NCBI GenBank assembly: GCA_022393335.1
Contig: JAJEKB010019401.1
Location: forward strand, 62,001 to 126,000
DNA from: Macrotrachela quadricornifera
Lineage: Eukaryota; Rotifera; Eurotatoria; Philodinida; Philodinidae
Length of the DNA stretch: 64,000 bases
Direction of reading: 5' to 3'
In this document: positions 47,464-60,028 of the stretch, piece after piece
Layout: the number at the start of each line of letters is the position of its first letter
Position numbering within the stretch: position 1 is the stretch's first letter
Notes under the pieces: generated by a model
Told to the model about the DNA's origin: nothing
Database searches by the model: none
Seen by the model: the letters and a program-made list of their open reading frames with translations, nothing else
Made by a program: the position numbers and the translations under genes

Positions 47464-49193
47464 AATTATATGAAAATAATTTATTTTTAAATAAGTATGA
47501 CTTATTATAATATGTAATATTGATTGGTTGATTAATCATATTCATTTTTTTTTCTATTAGTTTAATTATTATCAAATAATTTAATTGATATTAAAATAAA
47601 ATTTTTGAAAATAAAAATAATAAAGAACCAGATTCTGAAAGTGAAAGTGTCTGATTTTGATTTAAAAAAAAAGATAGATGTCGTTAATTAACATATATAT
47701 GAAGTCATAAAATGGATATTCGAAAAAATTTTAATATATGCTTATAGGATAAAAATTCATTTGCCGTCATCATCATACAAAGTTGTATAATATTCAATCT
47801 AAATACTAAACGAAAATATATCATATAAATGTAAAATAGATTCAGATCGATCATTTCAACTATTGAATATTTTATTGAAATCTAAAAAATATTGTTTATT
47901 TATTTTTTAATTCGCAGCGATCTATCAATTATAGATGATTAGAAAGTGTTTAATCATAATTTTATGGCACTTTCTTTGATCTAAGATTTATCTCTTTATT
48001 TTCGATATGTTTCTTGTAGATAATAGACGAATTATGAATGTAAAATTAAGAAATTCTTTTTTTTTTAAGTAACACAAAGAAACGAAAGTAATTTTTTATT
48101 TTATTTAATCGATTTGCAACGAAATGACTCACACAATTTTGCTATCGTTTAAATCATTTATTACATATTATGTTGATTTTTGTTAAAATAATCGAAAGAA
48201 AAAAAAAAACTTTAAGTGTTATTCTGTCTATCAATAGAATTGATTATCTTGTCTTCTAAAATTTCTTGGAATTCAATATTCGATTTTATCTCCAATTTGT
48301 AAAAACACCTCACCCTCACCCTCGAGAGCTTGAAGATTCAAATTACATTTAATTAAGATCATCATTCGAATTATTCACATCATTTCAGTGAGTCACTACT
48401 GTTTTTCTTCAAATGTATGTAAGTCACTGCGCAATATTACGATCATTTTTTTCTTATACAAATGGTAAGAAAAACATGACAAATAAGATCGAAATTTCAT
48501 TTCTATTATATAATAGACATAAGAGAAAGAGAAAAACAAACTTGAATAATATCATTTATTTCAAGGTATCAACAAGATTGACTATGTAATGATGAAAATA
48601 AGAAAAGAAAAAAAAAAAAATCAAACAATTCTACTTATTGAGGTTGAATATATATATGAAAATGAATATCTTAAGATTATTTTCTGTGTGCATACCAAAA
48701 ACTTTCATACTGTGTTTTAAGAAGAAAACAAAATATAATTAAATCTTAAAGAAAAATAAGAAATTATATAATTGCTAATAAAAACAACAAAATAATTTGA
48801 AAAGTTATGATTTTATTTGTTATTTGACGAAATGATGGAGGTATATTCTTTTTACATAGTGTTACAAGGTCATTTTTCTGACGATTTGTATTACTGATAA
48901 ACAAAATAAAAAAAATATTCATTAATTTCCTCTGTCATATTTTCATAATACACGTGATTTTCGTACTTTTATTTCTTACCTTTTATTATTATATATGATA
49001 ATTCAAATACGCCAGATATATCAATGTAATATCTATGATTAATGCATTTTCTCGAAAATAAATCGCATGATCTATTTCTATTTCGTGTATTATATTTAAA
49101 ACTAACGCATAATTACATATGTACGCACATTTATTGTACGGTCTTATTACAAATAAGTAATCTTCATAATATTTCTTTATTCTAGATTTTTAT
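47464..49193. other. Intergenic, divergent promoters of two F-box genes
   Basis: This AT-rich stretch separates the divergently read copies 1 and 2. No coding region or clear repeat is seen. Confidence 0.45.
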
Positions 49194-52115
49194 ATGGAAC
49201 AAGTTAAACGTCAACGAAATAGTAGTTTGACTATTTATGATGATAATAAGAGGAAAATGATAGAAAGTAAAATATATTATAATGGACGGGGGTGCATTTG
49301 GTCCTAAATCGGCCCATCGGAGTTTTTTTATTTTTCTCGAAAAACTGAGCTGGGGTACCCATCAGGGATGGGTCAAAAAATGAATTCATTCAAAACCCAG
49401 TTTTATCTGAATAGACATATTTCTTTTAGAGTTATAATAAAATATTGAAGGTCGAGAAGCTATCTATTACTGTCAAAATCGCGTTTTGAATGAATTCATT
49501 TTTTGACTCAACCCTGAAGGGTACCCCAGCTCAGTTTTTCGAGAAAAATAAAAGTTGTCGGAGGGTTTTGAAATGTACATAGAGCGACTCAATTTTTTAT
49601 GCTGAGCACGAATATAGTATTGGAGTTTTTATTTTAACTAGATTTTAAAGAGGAATACTCGAAATACTACTGATTTTTAGTCAAAATCAGCGCTTTCATA
49701 GTAGTGTGAGCGTTCATAAGGTATCTTCCCCCAACATTTTCTCAACTGTAATGAATGCATTTTCCAGTTAATGTAAACAGCTCTTCATGATAAAAAAATG
49801 ACGATGTTTGCTCTTGCCTTTGAAGAGATATAAGACCAACACTGAATGTGCATAATTGACTAAAGATGGGTTTTCGAGATCTTTGAGAGTCCTGTTTCGA
49901 TTATAAAGTCAGAAGGACTAACGCAAGAAGCTTGATATTTATAGCAGTGTTAGAGGACCATACGGCTTACTAGATGAAGTAAAAAAAGTACTTTTTTCTG
50001 TTTGTCTTCATATGACTAGGAGTAATGTATTAAATTAGACATAAAACTAATTTGGATTCAAAAACCTCGAATATTGACCTTGTTCTAACTTTTTACTCGT
50101 CCATGGAAAGATAGTAAGAGGAGTTTCCTTGGAAAAACTCCGATGGGCCGATTTAGGACCAAATGCAGCTCCGTCCTTTCTGTTTTTATCTTTATTTCTT
50201 TCTTTCGTTTTTTTTAGAGATGAAATGTAAAACGAATTAGTGAGACATTCTCAATATGTGTTTTCTTTAAACTATTTTTTATTTTTATAGTTTATCAAAA
50301 AATGTTATTGCATATTTTGAAGAACTTTCTAATGAACTTATTTATGAAATATTTGATTATCTTGAGTTTCATCATACATATGAAGCTTTTTACAATCTTA
50401 ATATACGATTTCGTAATCTTATCGTTAATTCAACTCTTCCAATTAAAATAAATATTTCATCCATACCAAAATTGATTTTTACACGTTATTATACAGATAT
50501 TATTGTATCTAATACACATCGAATTAATTCAATTTATTTATCAAATCCATTCATTTTTGATCTTAAATATTCTCTATTTCTTAATATAACAACATTTTTC
50601 CAACTTAAAACACTTATTATTGATAATATTGAATCAAAATACTGGAAAAATTGTCTTTCTCAATTAATTTCATTACCATATCTATCTTCATTGGTCATTA
50701 ATTCTGTTAATGATGATTATGATATTCATTTTACAAACACTGTCTATGGTCAAATATTTCCTCACCCTACATTAAAATATTGCAAATTATCATTGAAAGA
50801 ATGGTCTAGTAATGATCAACTAGGATTTGCTACTAATAAATACAGTCCAGTTGAACATCTTATTATTAACAATGTTATATATATCCATCAACTTTATAGT
50901 TTATTATCATATACTCCTCAACTTCGTCGTTTAACATTAGATTCAGTATACAAATCATGGAGCAATCAAATAAAAATATGTCCTATTGTACTAAATCATC
51001 TAACACATGTTTCTCTTAATCTGGCCCATATAATGTTTGCGGAATTTGAACAGTTAATCATAAATCTTTTTTCTACTGTACAGGTTTTACTTATTTCAAA
51101 ACTTTGTACTGATAATACAGGATATTTAGATAGTAAAAGATGGGAACAATTAATATTACTTCATATGACAAATTTACGTATATTTGATATTCAACTTGAT
51201 ATTGTGCTTACATATATTAATAATGAATTGACAATAGAAAATCAGATTAATCAATTTACATCTCCATTTTGGATTGAACGACAATGGTTTTTTCAACATC
51301 AATATTGTCAATCAGGATGCCGAAAATATTTACTTTTTTATTCAACAAATCCATATAGGTAGAAATAGATTAAGTTCTTAATTATAATATATATCTATAT
51401 TGTATTTTATTTTATTTTTAGACGAAAGAATTACACATTGCCTAGTCAATTAAATGCAAATATTTCTTTAAATAATTATGAAAAAAATTTGAAATCGGTC
51501 GATCATGTTCTTATTCGAAATGAATATGAAATAATCAATTGTATGAGTTATTTTCCAAATGCTACTAAACTTACTTTTGAAAGTAGTTTTTCTACAACTA
51601 ATGATTCAATTGGAATTATTCTTAATCATATTATTCCTTTAAAGCAATTAACAAAACTAGTTATTGAATCAAACAATTTTACTTGTTTACAAATTATTGA
51701 ATTATTACATTTCATGCCTAATATTCATACATTAATATTTGAATCTATGCATTTTAACAAAGACAATTATATTTCAATTGAACAAAGTGAAATATTTCAA
51801 TTGGTATCGAGTACAAATAAAATTACAGATGTGACTCTTACAAAAGAATGTACATTAAATAAACTCCACGTGCTTATTGCTTTATGTCCTCGAATACAAT
51901 GTCTTACAATAAATATACCCATGACACATACTGAATCAATAACACGATTTTTATTGGAAAGAACTAATGAGAATAACAATAATTTGTTTTCATTATGTTT
52001 TACTGGTGCAACTAAGGAACATTATCAAGAATTACAAAAACTTATTGATTCTAGAATCTTACCCGGTGATTATACATATAAACTTTTTGATACAAATTTG
52101 TATTTATGGTGGTAG
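49194..52115 (+). CDS. F-box/leucine-rich protein with microexon (copy 2)
   Basis: The exons are 49194-49266, 50218-50239 (22-nt microexon), 50291-51358 and 51422-52115, all with GT..AG borders, giving 618 residues in one frame. The first intron (951 bp) contains an 893-bp transposon-like element. The F-box-like part is ELSNELIYEIFDYLEFHHTY EAFYNLNIRFRNLI near residues 42-75. The large third exon and the last exon are leucine-rich (YTPQLRRLTLDSV, LTHVSLNLAHIMFAEFEQLI, HFMPNIHTLIFESM), ending LYLWW. QINQFTSPFWIERQ is a family block. The role is probably substrate recognition in an SCF ubiquitin ligase. It forms a tandem pair with copy 3, with the same exon 1 length (73 nt), microexon length and last exon length (694 nt). 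Confidence 0.85.
49284..50176. mobile_element. 893-bp TIR element inside intron 1 of F-box copy 2
   Basis: The left end GGACGGGGGTGCATTTGGTC and the right end, inverted GGACGGAGCTGCATTTGGTC, extend for about 45 bases including CTAAATCGGCCCATCGGAGT. A second inverted pair lies inside (49334-49400 against 49474-49552, with TTTCTCGAAAAACTGAGCTG). No transposase frame is present. The element lies wholly between the exon-1 donor at 49267 and the microexon acceptor at 50217. Confidence 0.8.
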
Positions 52116-53432
52116 TGTATTTACATGTATAAACGAAATAATTTTTTATTTGTAAATATTATTTTTAAATAAACAAGCAGATTGACTCTTATGATGATAT
52201 CTTAAAATCTATATATTATCAATTCATATACGTCATTCGAGATTATTAAGCTTTAGAAAAGAGAAATAAAACTTGAAAACTTTGGTTGCATCTTAGATAA
52301 ACCGGGAATCTCGAATTTCCAGAAACTTCTAAATCCCAAAAGAGTTTTTTCTGGATTGAGATCCACTAAAATCTGCTCTTTTACACATTGAATCCTATCT
52401 AAAATGTCCTATCATTGGGCAAAATATGAACACAAAACTTTCATTACATGAGCAATCTCCGTTAAAAATGTTTTTCGAAGTCTGAAAACTAGATTTTTGT
52501 ATTTCAGCCGAAGTTGATACTTTTGAACATCTTTCATAAAAATAAAAGCTTGGACTAGTCCTCTTTTATCAGAAAAAAAATTAGCCGATTTGATAAAAAT
52601 ATGATGAAGATATTTAGTTTTCGTTTTGATCAATCAAGAAACCAAAATTTCTGATGTTGAAACTAAAAATAATAATGAAGAGCCGAAACATGGATCTATT
52701 GAGTCATTTTTTAATCTACAAACTATTTCACATTAAAGTATGTTTGATAATAGATTAATTGATTTCTTATTAGAACAAACAAGTAGTGCTGAAAATTTAG
52801 GGGAACGAAAATGAAGAGATCCATTTGAGGTTCATGAAAACATTAAAATTTTTGTGACTAAATCTTTTTCAAGAGTGTAGAGGGCTGCCTGGTCACGCCA
52901 CTAAAACCAGTTGTTTACACGTTTGAAGATGTTGCAATGACTAATATTAGAAAATTAGATAATAACATTCAAGAGAAATAACGAATATCTATTATTCTAA
53001 TTACGAAAATTTTTTTTTCTCTTGTTTGTTTCACTGACAAGCAACACTCTATATAATAAAACAATTCAGACAGTAGGAAGATGAAGTGGGTATAAGATTA
53101 TGAATAAGAAAGAATTAGTTTTTATTATTTTTGTTCATTATGGTATGCCATTATGAACCATCTATAACTAGAATCACCGCGAATGGATTAATGTATTATA
53201 AAAAGAAAATATTTATTCTTTCATACATAATCTTGAATATTTTGTAGGTAAATATAAAATTTTCACTAAAAACTTAAATAAAAGTAGTAAGCAGAGGTCG
53301 TTGATATATTTTCTATTCAATGAATCATTCAATTTGTTGTTTTTTTCTTTCGGTTATGTATGCACATTCATTTTTTCGTCACATGATAAATAAATAGTTT
53401 TATCAATATATTATTTTAATATATTTTTCGAA
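52116..53432. other. Spacer between tandem F-box genes, with a weak coding trace
   Basis: Around 52650-52880 one plus-strand frame shows coding-like sequence with stops (KHGSIESFFNLQTISH, then DNRLIDFLLEQTSSAENL). It may be a decayed gene piece, but no family is recognised. The rest is AT-rich. Confidence 0.35.
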
Positions 53433-55433
53433 ATGGAAGAAAAAGGACATCAACAATGTGATAGTTTAAGTAATTGTGATGATAACAAGACAAACAAAAT
53501 ACAAAGTAAAAGATGTTTTATTTTTGTTTTTATCATTATTTCTTTTTATAGAAATAACATTTGGAAAGAATTAGTGAGTCACCATAATATATCGTTTATA
53601 CGTTTTTTTTTTGTATATTTAGTTTATCAAAAGATGTTATTACATATTTCGAAGAACTTTCTAATGAACTTATCTATGAAATATTTGAATATCTTGAGTT
53701 TCATCATGCATATGAAGCTTTTTACAATCTTAATATACGCTTTCGTAATCTTATCGTTAATTCAACTGTTCCACTTAAAATAAATATTCCATTTATGTCA
53801 AAATCGGCTTTTGCACGTTATTATACAGATATTATCATATCTAATACACATCGAATTAATTCAATTCATTTATCAAATCCATTCATTTTTGATCTTAAAG
53901 ATTCTCTATTTTCTAACATATCAATATTTTTTCAACTTAAAACACTTGTTATTGATAGTATTAATCCGGATATTCTTGAAAAGCTTTTACATCAATTAAC
54001 TTTTTTATCTTGTCTCTCTTCATTAGTTATCATTTCTGGTGATTGTGTTAAGAACCGAAGCACTATCTTTTCTCAAATATTTCATCTACCTACATTGAAA
54101 TATTGTAAATTATCATTACCAGGATGGCTTAACCATCATCCACTAAGATCTGCTACCAATGAATACAGTCCAATTGAGCATCTTATTATCACCAGTCGTA
54201 TATACCTCATGGAGCTTGATAAAATATTATCATATGTTCCTCAACTTCGTCGTTTAACATTAGATTCAGTATCCAAATCATGGAGGTGTTCGATGAAGAC
54301 GTGCCCATTTGTACTAAATCATCTAACACATGTTTCTCTTAATCTGGCCCATATAATGTTTGCGGAATTTGAACAGTTAATCATAAATCTTTTTTCTACT
54401 GTACAGGTTTTACATATTTTAAATATGTGTACTGATAATATAGAATATTCAGATAGTAAAAGATGGGAACAATTAATATTACTTCATATGACAAATTTAC
54501 GTATATTTGATATTCAAATTGGTATTGTGATAACACATATTAATAGTGAATTGGCAATAAAGAATCAGATTAATCAATTTACATCTCCATTTTGGATTGA
54601 ACGACAATGGTTTTTTCAACATCAATATTGTCAATCAGGATGCCGAAAATATTTAATTTTTTATTCAACAAATCCATATAGGTAGAAATAGATTAAGTTC
54701 TTAATTATAATATATAACTATATTGTATTTTATTTTTAGACGAAAGAATTACAGATTGCGCAGTCAATTAAATGCAAATATTTCTTTAAATAATTATGAA
54801 AAAATTCTGAAATCAGTTGATCATGTTCTTATCCAAAATAAATATGAAATAATCAATTGTATGAGTTATTTTCCAAATGCTACTAAACTTACTTTTGAAA
54901 GTAGTTTTTCTACAACTAATAATTCAATTGGAATTATTCTTAATCATATTATTCCTTTAAAACAATTAACAAAACTAGTTATTGAATCTAACGATTTTAC
55001 TTGTTTACAAATTCTTGAATTATTACATTTCATGCCTAATATTCATACATTAATATTTGAATCTATGCATTTTAACAAAGACAATTATATTTCAATTGAA
55101 CAAAGTGAAATATTTGAATTGGTATCGAGTACAAATAAAATTACAGATGTGACTCTTACAAAAGAATGTACATTAAATAAACTCCACGTGCTTATTGCTT
55201 TATGTCCTCGAATGCAATGTCTTACAATAAATATGCGCATGAAGGATATTGAATCAATAACACGATTTTTATTGGAAAGAACTAATGACAATAACAGTAA
55301 TTTGTCCTCATTATGTTTTACTGGTGCAACTAAGGAACATTATCAAGAATTACAAGAACTTGTTGAATCCAGAATTCTTCCTGGTGATTATACATATAAA
55401 CTTTTAGATACGAATTTGTATTTATGGTGGTAG
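53433..55433 (+). CDS. F-box/leucine-rich protein with microexon (copy 3)
   Basis: The exons are 53433-53505, 53552-53573 (22-nt microexon), 53623-54681 and 54740-55433, giving 615 residues. The first two introns are 46 and 49 bp, so this copy shows the ancestral compact form of the intron that holds a transposon in copy 2. The N-terminal ELSNELIYEIFEYLEFHHAY is the F-box-like region and the C-terminus ends LYLWW. The last exon is nearly identical to that of copy 2, while the central LRR part (about 53960-54290) is strongly diverged. Residues around LTHVSLNLAHIMFAEFEQLI are identical over about 105 bases. It is a likely ubiquitin-ligase adaptor, and the diverged central part would be the substrate-facing surface. 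Confidence 0.85.
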
Positions 55434-56120
55434 TGTATTTACATGTATAAACAAGAAAACTGATTATTGTCATAGTATCTTAGAATCTATACATCATCGG
55501 TAGTTAAATATAGCGTTGAAAAATGCTAAATTTAGTAAAAGAAAACCAGAAATAATCCATTTGATATAATTATAAATAGAAAAGGTATATTTGATAGATC
55601 TTAATTCAATAGATGACTATGTATAATTATTCTATGCAACATTTTTTTATCATGTATTTTATTTGCCATAATACAAAAGATATATAAAAGTGATATAGAA
55701 AGGAAATAGTTCCTTGACGAATTTTATCCATCTTCAAACATTTCTATATTCATAATTCGTGTAGATAATATTAGAAAAACAACACAAATAACTGATTTGT
55801 TTTCATCATCACATATAGATGAATTTAAAAATACATTTCACAAACTATAATTTTCGATTATCATTTATCTACGTGGATATCCACATTTTTGCTTTGTCTT
55901 AGCTATCTTGTCAGCTTTAGTTAACAATTTCAAGTGATGTAATTTAATTTTTTAAAATTTTCAATTAAAGTATGCAAACAATGAACTTATAGTTAGAAAG
56001 GATAAATCCACAATGAAACATTTTGATAGTGTGTACGTTAGAATAAGCACTGATAGTATCAATACAAAGGCTAACTTTGACCGATCGAATAAAGATAAAG
56101 ACAAAGTATCAGTCTGATGA
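55434..56120. other. Intergenic AT-rich stretch
   Basis: Nothing supported is seen here. Confidence 0.4.
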
Positions 56121-56490
56121 AATCATCAAAGGAAATATGTACTGCTAATCCAAAAATACTGAATATTAATTTTTGGTAGAGTATCTCTATTAGTAGGATA
56201 TGTACCACGAGACAAAATAATTGTAACTTCCAATGTCTTCAACGAAGAATGAGTAGTACTGGTACTAATTTCATTGAATATTCCTTTTAGAAGAAATTGA
56301 ATTTCCTCTACATGTGCTTGGGATTATGTAATTAAGCATTACATTTCATAATTTTTGATGTTATAGTAAAAAATATTTCATGAACTGGAACTGCACATCT
56401 ATCATCATAAAGAAGTTTTATAGATTTTAAAATATAGAATTGCATCGATTGTAGACATACTATGCATTTTGTTTTTCAAGTAAGTCCTAA
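56121..56490 (-). pseudogene. Unrecognised coding-like remnant
   Basis: A minus-strand frame of about 65 codons (56120-56325) reads AHVEEIQFLLKGIFNEISTS then LKTLEVTIILSRGTYPTNRD and ends IQYFWISSTYFL before a stop. A second piece in another frame upstream reads KLLYDDRCAVPVHEIFFTIT. A frame change or an unrecognised intron lies between them. The composition is protein-like, not repeat-derived. I do not recognise the family; it may be a decayed gene or part of one whose splicing I could not solve. Confidence 0.35.
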
Positions 56491-56804
56491 AATAAAAATT
56501 ATAATCGGCAAATTTAAAGAAGTAGAAACATTATAAAAGGAAAAATATATCAATTATTGTTTCTAGAATTCCAATCACGAATATTAATCTAACTGATTAT
56601 TTCTTACAGTTGTGCAAGTTGAGAGATTATATAACATGTCATTAAAGAAACTGTTAAATAAATAGATTCAATCATTTATTCCCTATGTTTAGTCCAATTG
56701 TATAATTTCGTCTACATGACAATATTTTATGAGAGTATAGTATATTCAATTTATTAATTTTCTATTTCTTGAAAATCAAAAAAAGATTTTTTTTTCTTTT
56801 AGAT

Positions 56805-57440
56805 TTAATTATCAATTTTTTGAGATTGAATATCTGATATATCAACAGCATTTGTTTGTAAACCAGTTTTATTTAAATATGAAGTACATGATATCATTTG
56901 TCGTGTTATTGTTGAATGACATTCAGGACAAATAAATATATAATAACCAATTATATTACTTAATAAGCGTGTATAATGAATTTCATCTAATTTTACAAGT
57001 AAATCAACTAATGTTTGAAAATAATCAAGTACATATTTACTATCAAATATATTACGTTGTATAATATCATTATCATTTAAAATAATTTTTGTTGATGAAT
57101 CAATATTTTCTGATTTTGTTTTAATAAGTTTAAAATTAACACCTGTAGCAGCACCAATTTTTTTCATTGGATTATTTCCGGAACATTGTTTATCAAAATT
57201 TTGTACTAATGCTGTACAAGCTAAAACATTATTAATATTAATATTTTGATTTCGATGAAAATTTGGACAAATAGGTACTTGTATAATCCATTTATACGCT
57301 TGATAAATAAATGAAAAAGTAATAGTGCCACCTAAAGTAATGCTTAAATATTTAATATAACGAAATTTTCCATTGTTTGAATGTTTAACTGCAGTAGAAA
57401 ATGTGCATTTCATAGTTCGTAATAAAAATTGATAATTCAT
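56805..57440 (-). CDS. Hypothetical single-pass membrane protein
   Basis: An intact single exon encodes 211 residues, with an ATG at 57440. The first 28 residues are basic and Ser/Thr-rich (RTMKCTFSTAVKHSNNGKFR) and could be a mitochondrial targeting sequence. Residues about 30-48 (IKYLSITLGGTITFSFIYQ) form one membrane segment. The rest is soluble, with a CPEC motif in YYIFICPECHST and an ALVQNFDKQCSGNN segment. Poly-A-type signals are plausible downstream but not distinctive. I do not recognise the family. The clean frame and even codon use support a real gene. Confidence 0.6.
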   Translation of the reverse strand: MNYQFLLRTMKCTFSTAVKHSNNGKFRYIKYLSITLGGTITFSFIYQAYKWIIQVPICPNFHRNQNININNVLACTALVQNFDKQCSGNNPMKKIGAATGVNFKLIKTKSENIDSSTKIILNDNDIIQRNIFDSKYVLDYFQTLVDLLVKLDEIHYTRLLSNIIGYYIFICPECHSTITRQMISCTSYLNKTGLQTNAVDISDIQSQKIDN

Positions 57441-57789
57441 AGTACAAGTTCTTATATGAACTTACAAATGATCTAAAAATAATTTAAAAAATTATAAATA
57501 AATGGCATAATAAAAATGTTTAAATTTTATCATAGAAAAAATCATATTAGATACGTTATATTTGAGAATATAAAATATATTTTGATTGCTTATGTATAAA
57601 TACAAATAAGAGAAAAAACATGTGTTCGATGAAAATAAGTGACAGAAACAAAATAATATTTTTTATGTTTACAGCATGTCAAGGTTAACAATTTTGTTTG
57701 ACGCGAATATTTATTACTGAAAATCTGTTTATACATTTTATGAAAAGTTTCAATGAATATAGTAAAGAAAACCGTAAATACAGTGTATA

Positions 57790-58158
57790 GGGTGTCCAGT
57801 AAGTCATTAAACAGAGAAAAACTCGAATATCTCCGTCAAGTTTCAATCGAATGAGCTGACTTTTTTTTCTGAAGATAGCACAAATTTATTCGGTTCATTC
57901 TCTTCTCTAAAACACTATCTGATTAACATATGTCATTTTCCCTATATGTTTACATGTTTCCATGCGTCAGAATATACGTGAGTTTATTCAGAAAAAACAA
58001 AAATGGATGATGAGAAAAATCCTTGTCTCCCATGCTGGACTATTACAAGAGAAGAATTCAAACCAAGAAAAGAACAGATGATTTCAAATGATTCTTGCCA
58101 TTGTCTTGTGGTAGTGATGTTGTATCAGATAGCTTATCGTAATCGCGATTTTTGACCT
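57790..58158 (+). mobile_element. 5' fragment of a mariner-like element
   Basis: TA followed by GGGTGTCCAGTAAGTC at 57788 is a mariner-type terminus next to a TA dinucleotide. A short frame from ATG 58003 (MDDEKNPCLPCWTITREEFK) could be the beginning of a transposase, but it stops after 51 codons and no DDE region follows. The right terminus is absent. Confidence 0.4.
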
Positions 58159-58261
58159 TGCTTGAGAATCCCATCAAATAGCTAGTATCTAATTGTTACA
58201 ATCTATTAAAGAATATTAGGATTGTAAACTTGTAAGGCACTGTTACGACTAGTTGACGTTA

Positions 58262-59181
58262 TAAAGGGTGGGCGAGAAGTCCTCACTCGATTTATATAAT
58301 AAATTTTTTTATAGTAAAGCTCGTAGCTGAAAATATGTTTCTATGAGAAAGAGATGCATCAAAAGACGCTCTACAAAATGGCTTTTGATTGACCGTGGTA
58401 GCTCTTCTAGCAAGAAAGTTACAGACTTTGAAATATGTTTGACAAAAAAGATTCAGTAAAAGCTTCATAATTTCATCAAAATGAAAGGTTTTTCGATCGG
58501 GTTTAATTTGCATTGATCAAGAATGATTGCTCTTCGCTGCCTAGCTGCAAGATCCAAACTTCGAGCATGTCTTCCGTTTCTGGCTGAATTTCTTGTCTTA
58601 AACGTGAGCTTTCGACATTTGACCTATGAGTGAAACTTGGTTCTTGAGTAATCCATCTGTTCTAATAAATTTTTTCTACATATCATGAGAAAGAGTACAT
58701 TTAAAAGTACTACCCACAAACTCAGTTCTCACTTTTGCTAAGCTTTTTTACGGACATAGTGGAAGAAAAGAAAGTTAAAATCGAAAAAAACAGCAAATTT
58801 ACAAAGTTTTCATTTTTTTCGCCTCACATATAATTTGTTCAGTTTCCTCGATTGAAGTTCTGAAATTAAAGATTAAGTATAATTTTGTAGAGAATTTGAC
58901 GACGCTTCTGTCTGAAAAAGAATTTGTTCTAAGTCATCTAATAAACAGGAGTTAAAGTACAAATACCTTAACTGAGTTCCCGGTTAACTTTTCTTTTTTG
59001 TAAAGCACATTTTAAAACCTGTAACTTTCTTACTAGAAGAGCTACCGAGGTCAATCAAAAGCCATTTTGTAGAACGTCTTTTACTTCATCTCCGCCCCAT
59101 AGAAACATGCTTTCAGCCACGAACTTTACTATAAAAAAATTTATTATACAAATCGAGTCAGGACTTCTGGTCCACCCTTTA
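58262..59181. mobile_element. 920-bp MITE with about 195-bp inverted repeats and TA duplication
   Basis: The left end TAAAGGGTGGGCGAGAAGTC and the right end, inverted TAAAGGGTGGACCAGAAGTC, begin arms of about 195 bases with roughly 85% identity by eye. They are flanked by TA on both sides (58260-58261 and 59182-59183), as in Tc1/mariner insertions. The interior is non-coding. A truncated, more diverged relative lies at 845-1319. Confidence 0.75.
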
Positions 59182-59330
59182 TATGTTTAGGTCTTGCTCA
59201 GAAAGTAGATAAGAAGTCTTGAAGAGAGGGAAAACCCCTTACTTGTGAATTGTTATAAGTCTCAGTGAATGGTTTTATCATCGACTAGAGAGTATTATTG
59301 TCCAATTTATCTCGCTTAAGTGTCGTTTTA

Positions 59331-59826
59331 CGAGGGAACTTTCCTAGGTGTTTAAGCCCTTTAGGTCCCATCTTTTGGCGATAGGTAGACCTCAATGAGG
59401 TATGAAAAACTTCAAGAGGATTCATGCCCTCGCGCCTTTGTTCCTGAGTTATGATCGTTTCACTCTGTTTTTAGCTTACTTCAAGATAATGAATCTTGAT
59501 GTCAATGCAGTATTTGATTAAGACATTTAATTCGAATATTTTGCTCATGAATTGTAGCAGATGAAGAGTTGATTTAAATCGTTGATAATGACCGTATTAA
59601 ATAAAAATGGTCGAAATATTCGAATTAAATGTCTTAATCAAATACTGCATTGACATCAAGATTCATTATCTTGCAGTAAGCCAAAAGCAGAGTGAAACTA
59701 TCATAACTCGGAAACAAAGGCGCGAAGGCATGAATCCTCTTGAAGTTTTTCATACCTCATTGAGGCCTACCTATCGCCAAAAGATGGGACCTAAAGGGCT
59801 TAAACACCTAGGAAAGTTCTCTCATG
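59331..59826. repeat. Long hairpin: about 205-bp inverted repeat with 75-bp loop
   Basis: 59331-59540 returns as a near-perfect complement at 59618-59826. Both arms contain TTTAAGCCCTTTAGGTCCCA and ACTTCAAGAGGATTCATGCC or their complements. The arms differ by only a few substitutions. A transcript would form a long double-stranded stem. The 84-codon plus-strand frame runs through the right arm and is not a recognised gene. It could be a very young foldback element or a small-RNA source. Confidence 0.8.
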
Positions 59827-60028
59827 AGTACTTTCTTTCTATTTTCTATTTCTCGGCTTAATGAGATTAATCTTTATAATTAAGGATAAAAATTAGTTTT
59901 ATTCTTAGATTAAATGTCAAAAATAAACAAATATATTTATTTAGAATATTTCCAAGATATTATATTAAAATGGGTAAATTTTAACTATTTTAAATCTATT
60001 AATCATCATATCCATGTTTAATAAATAA

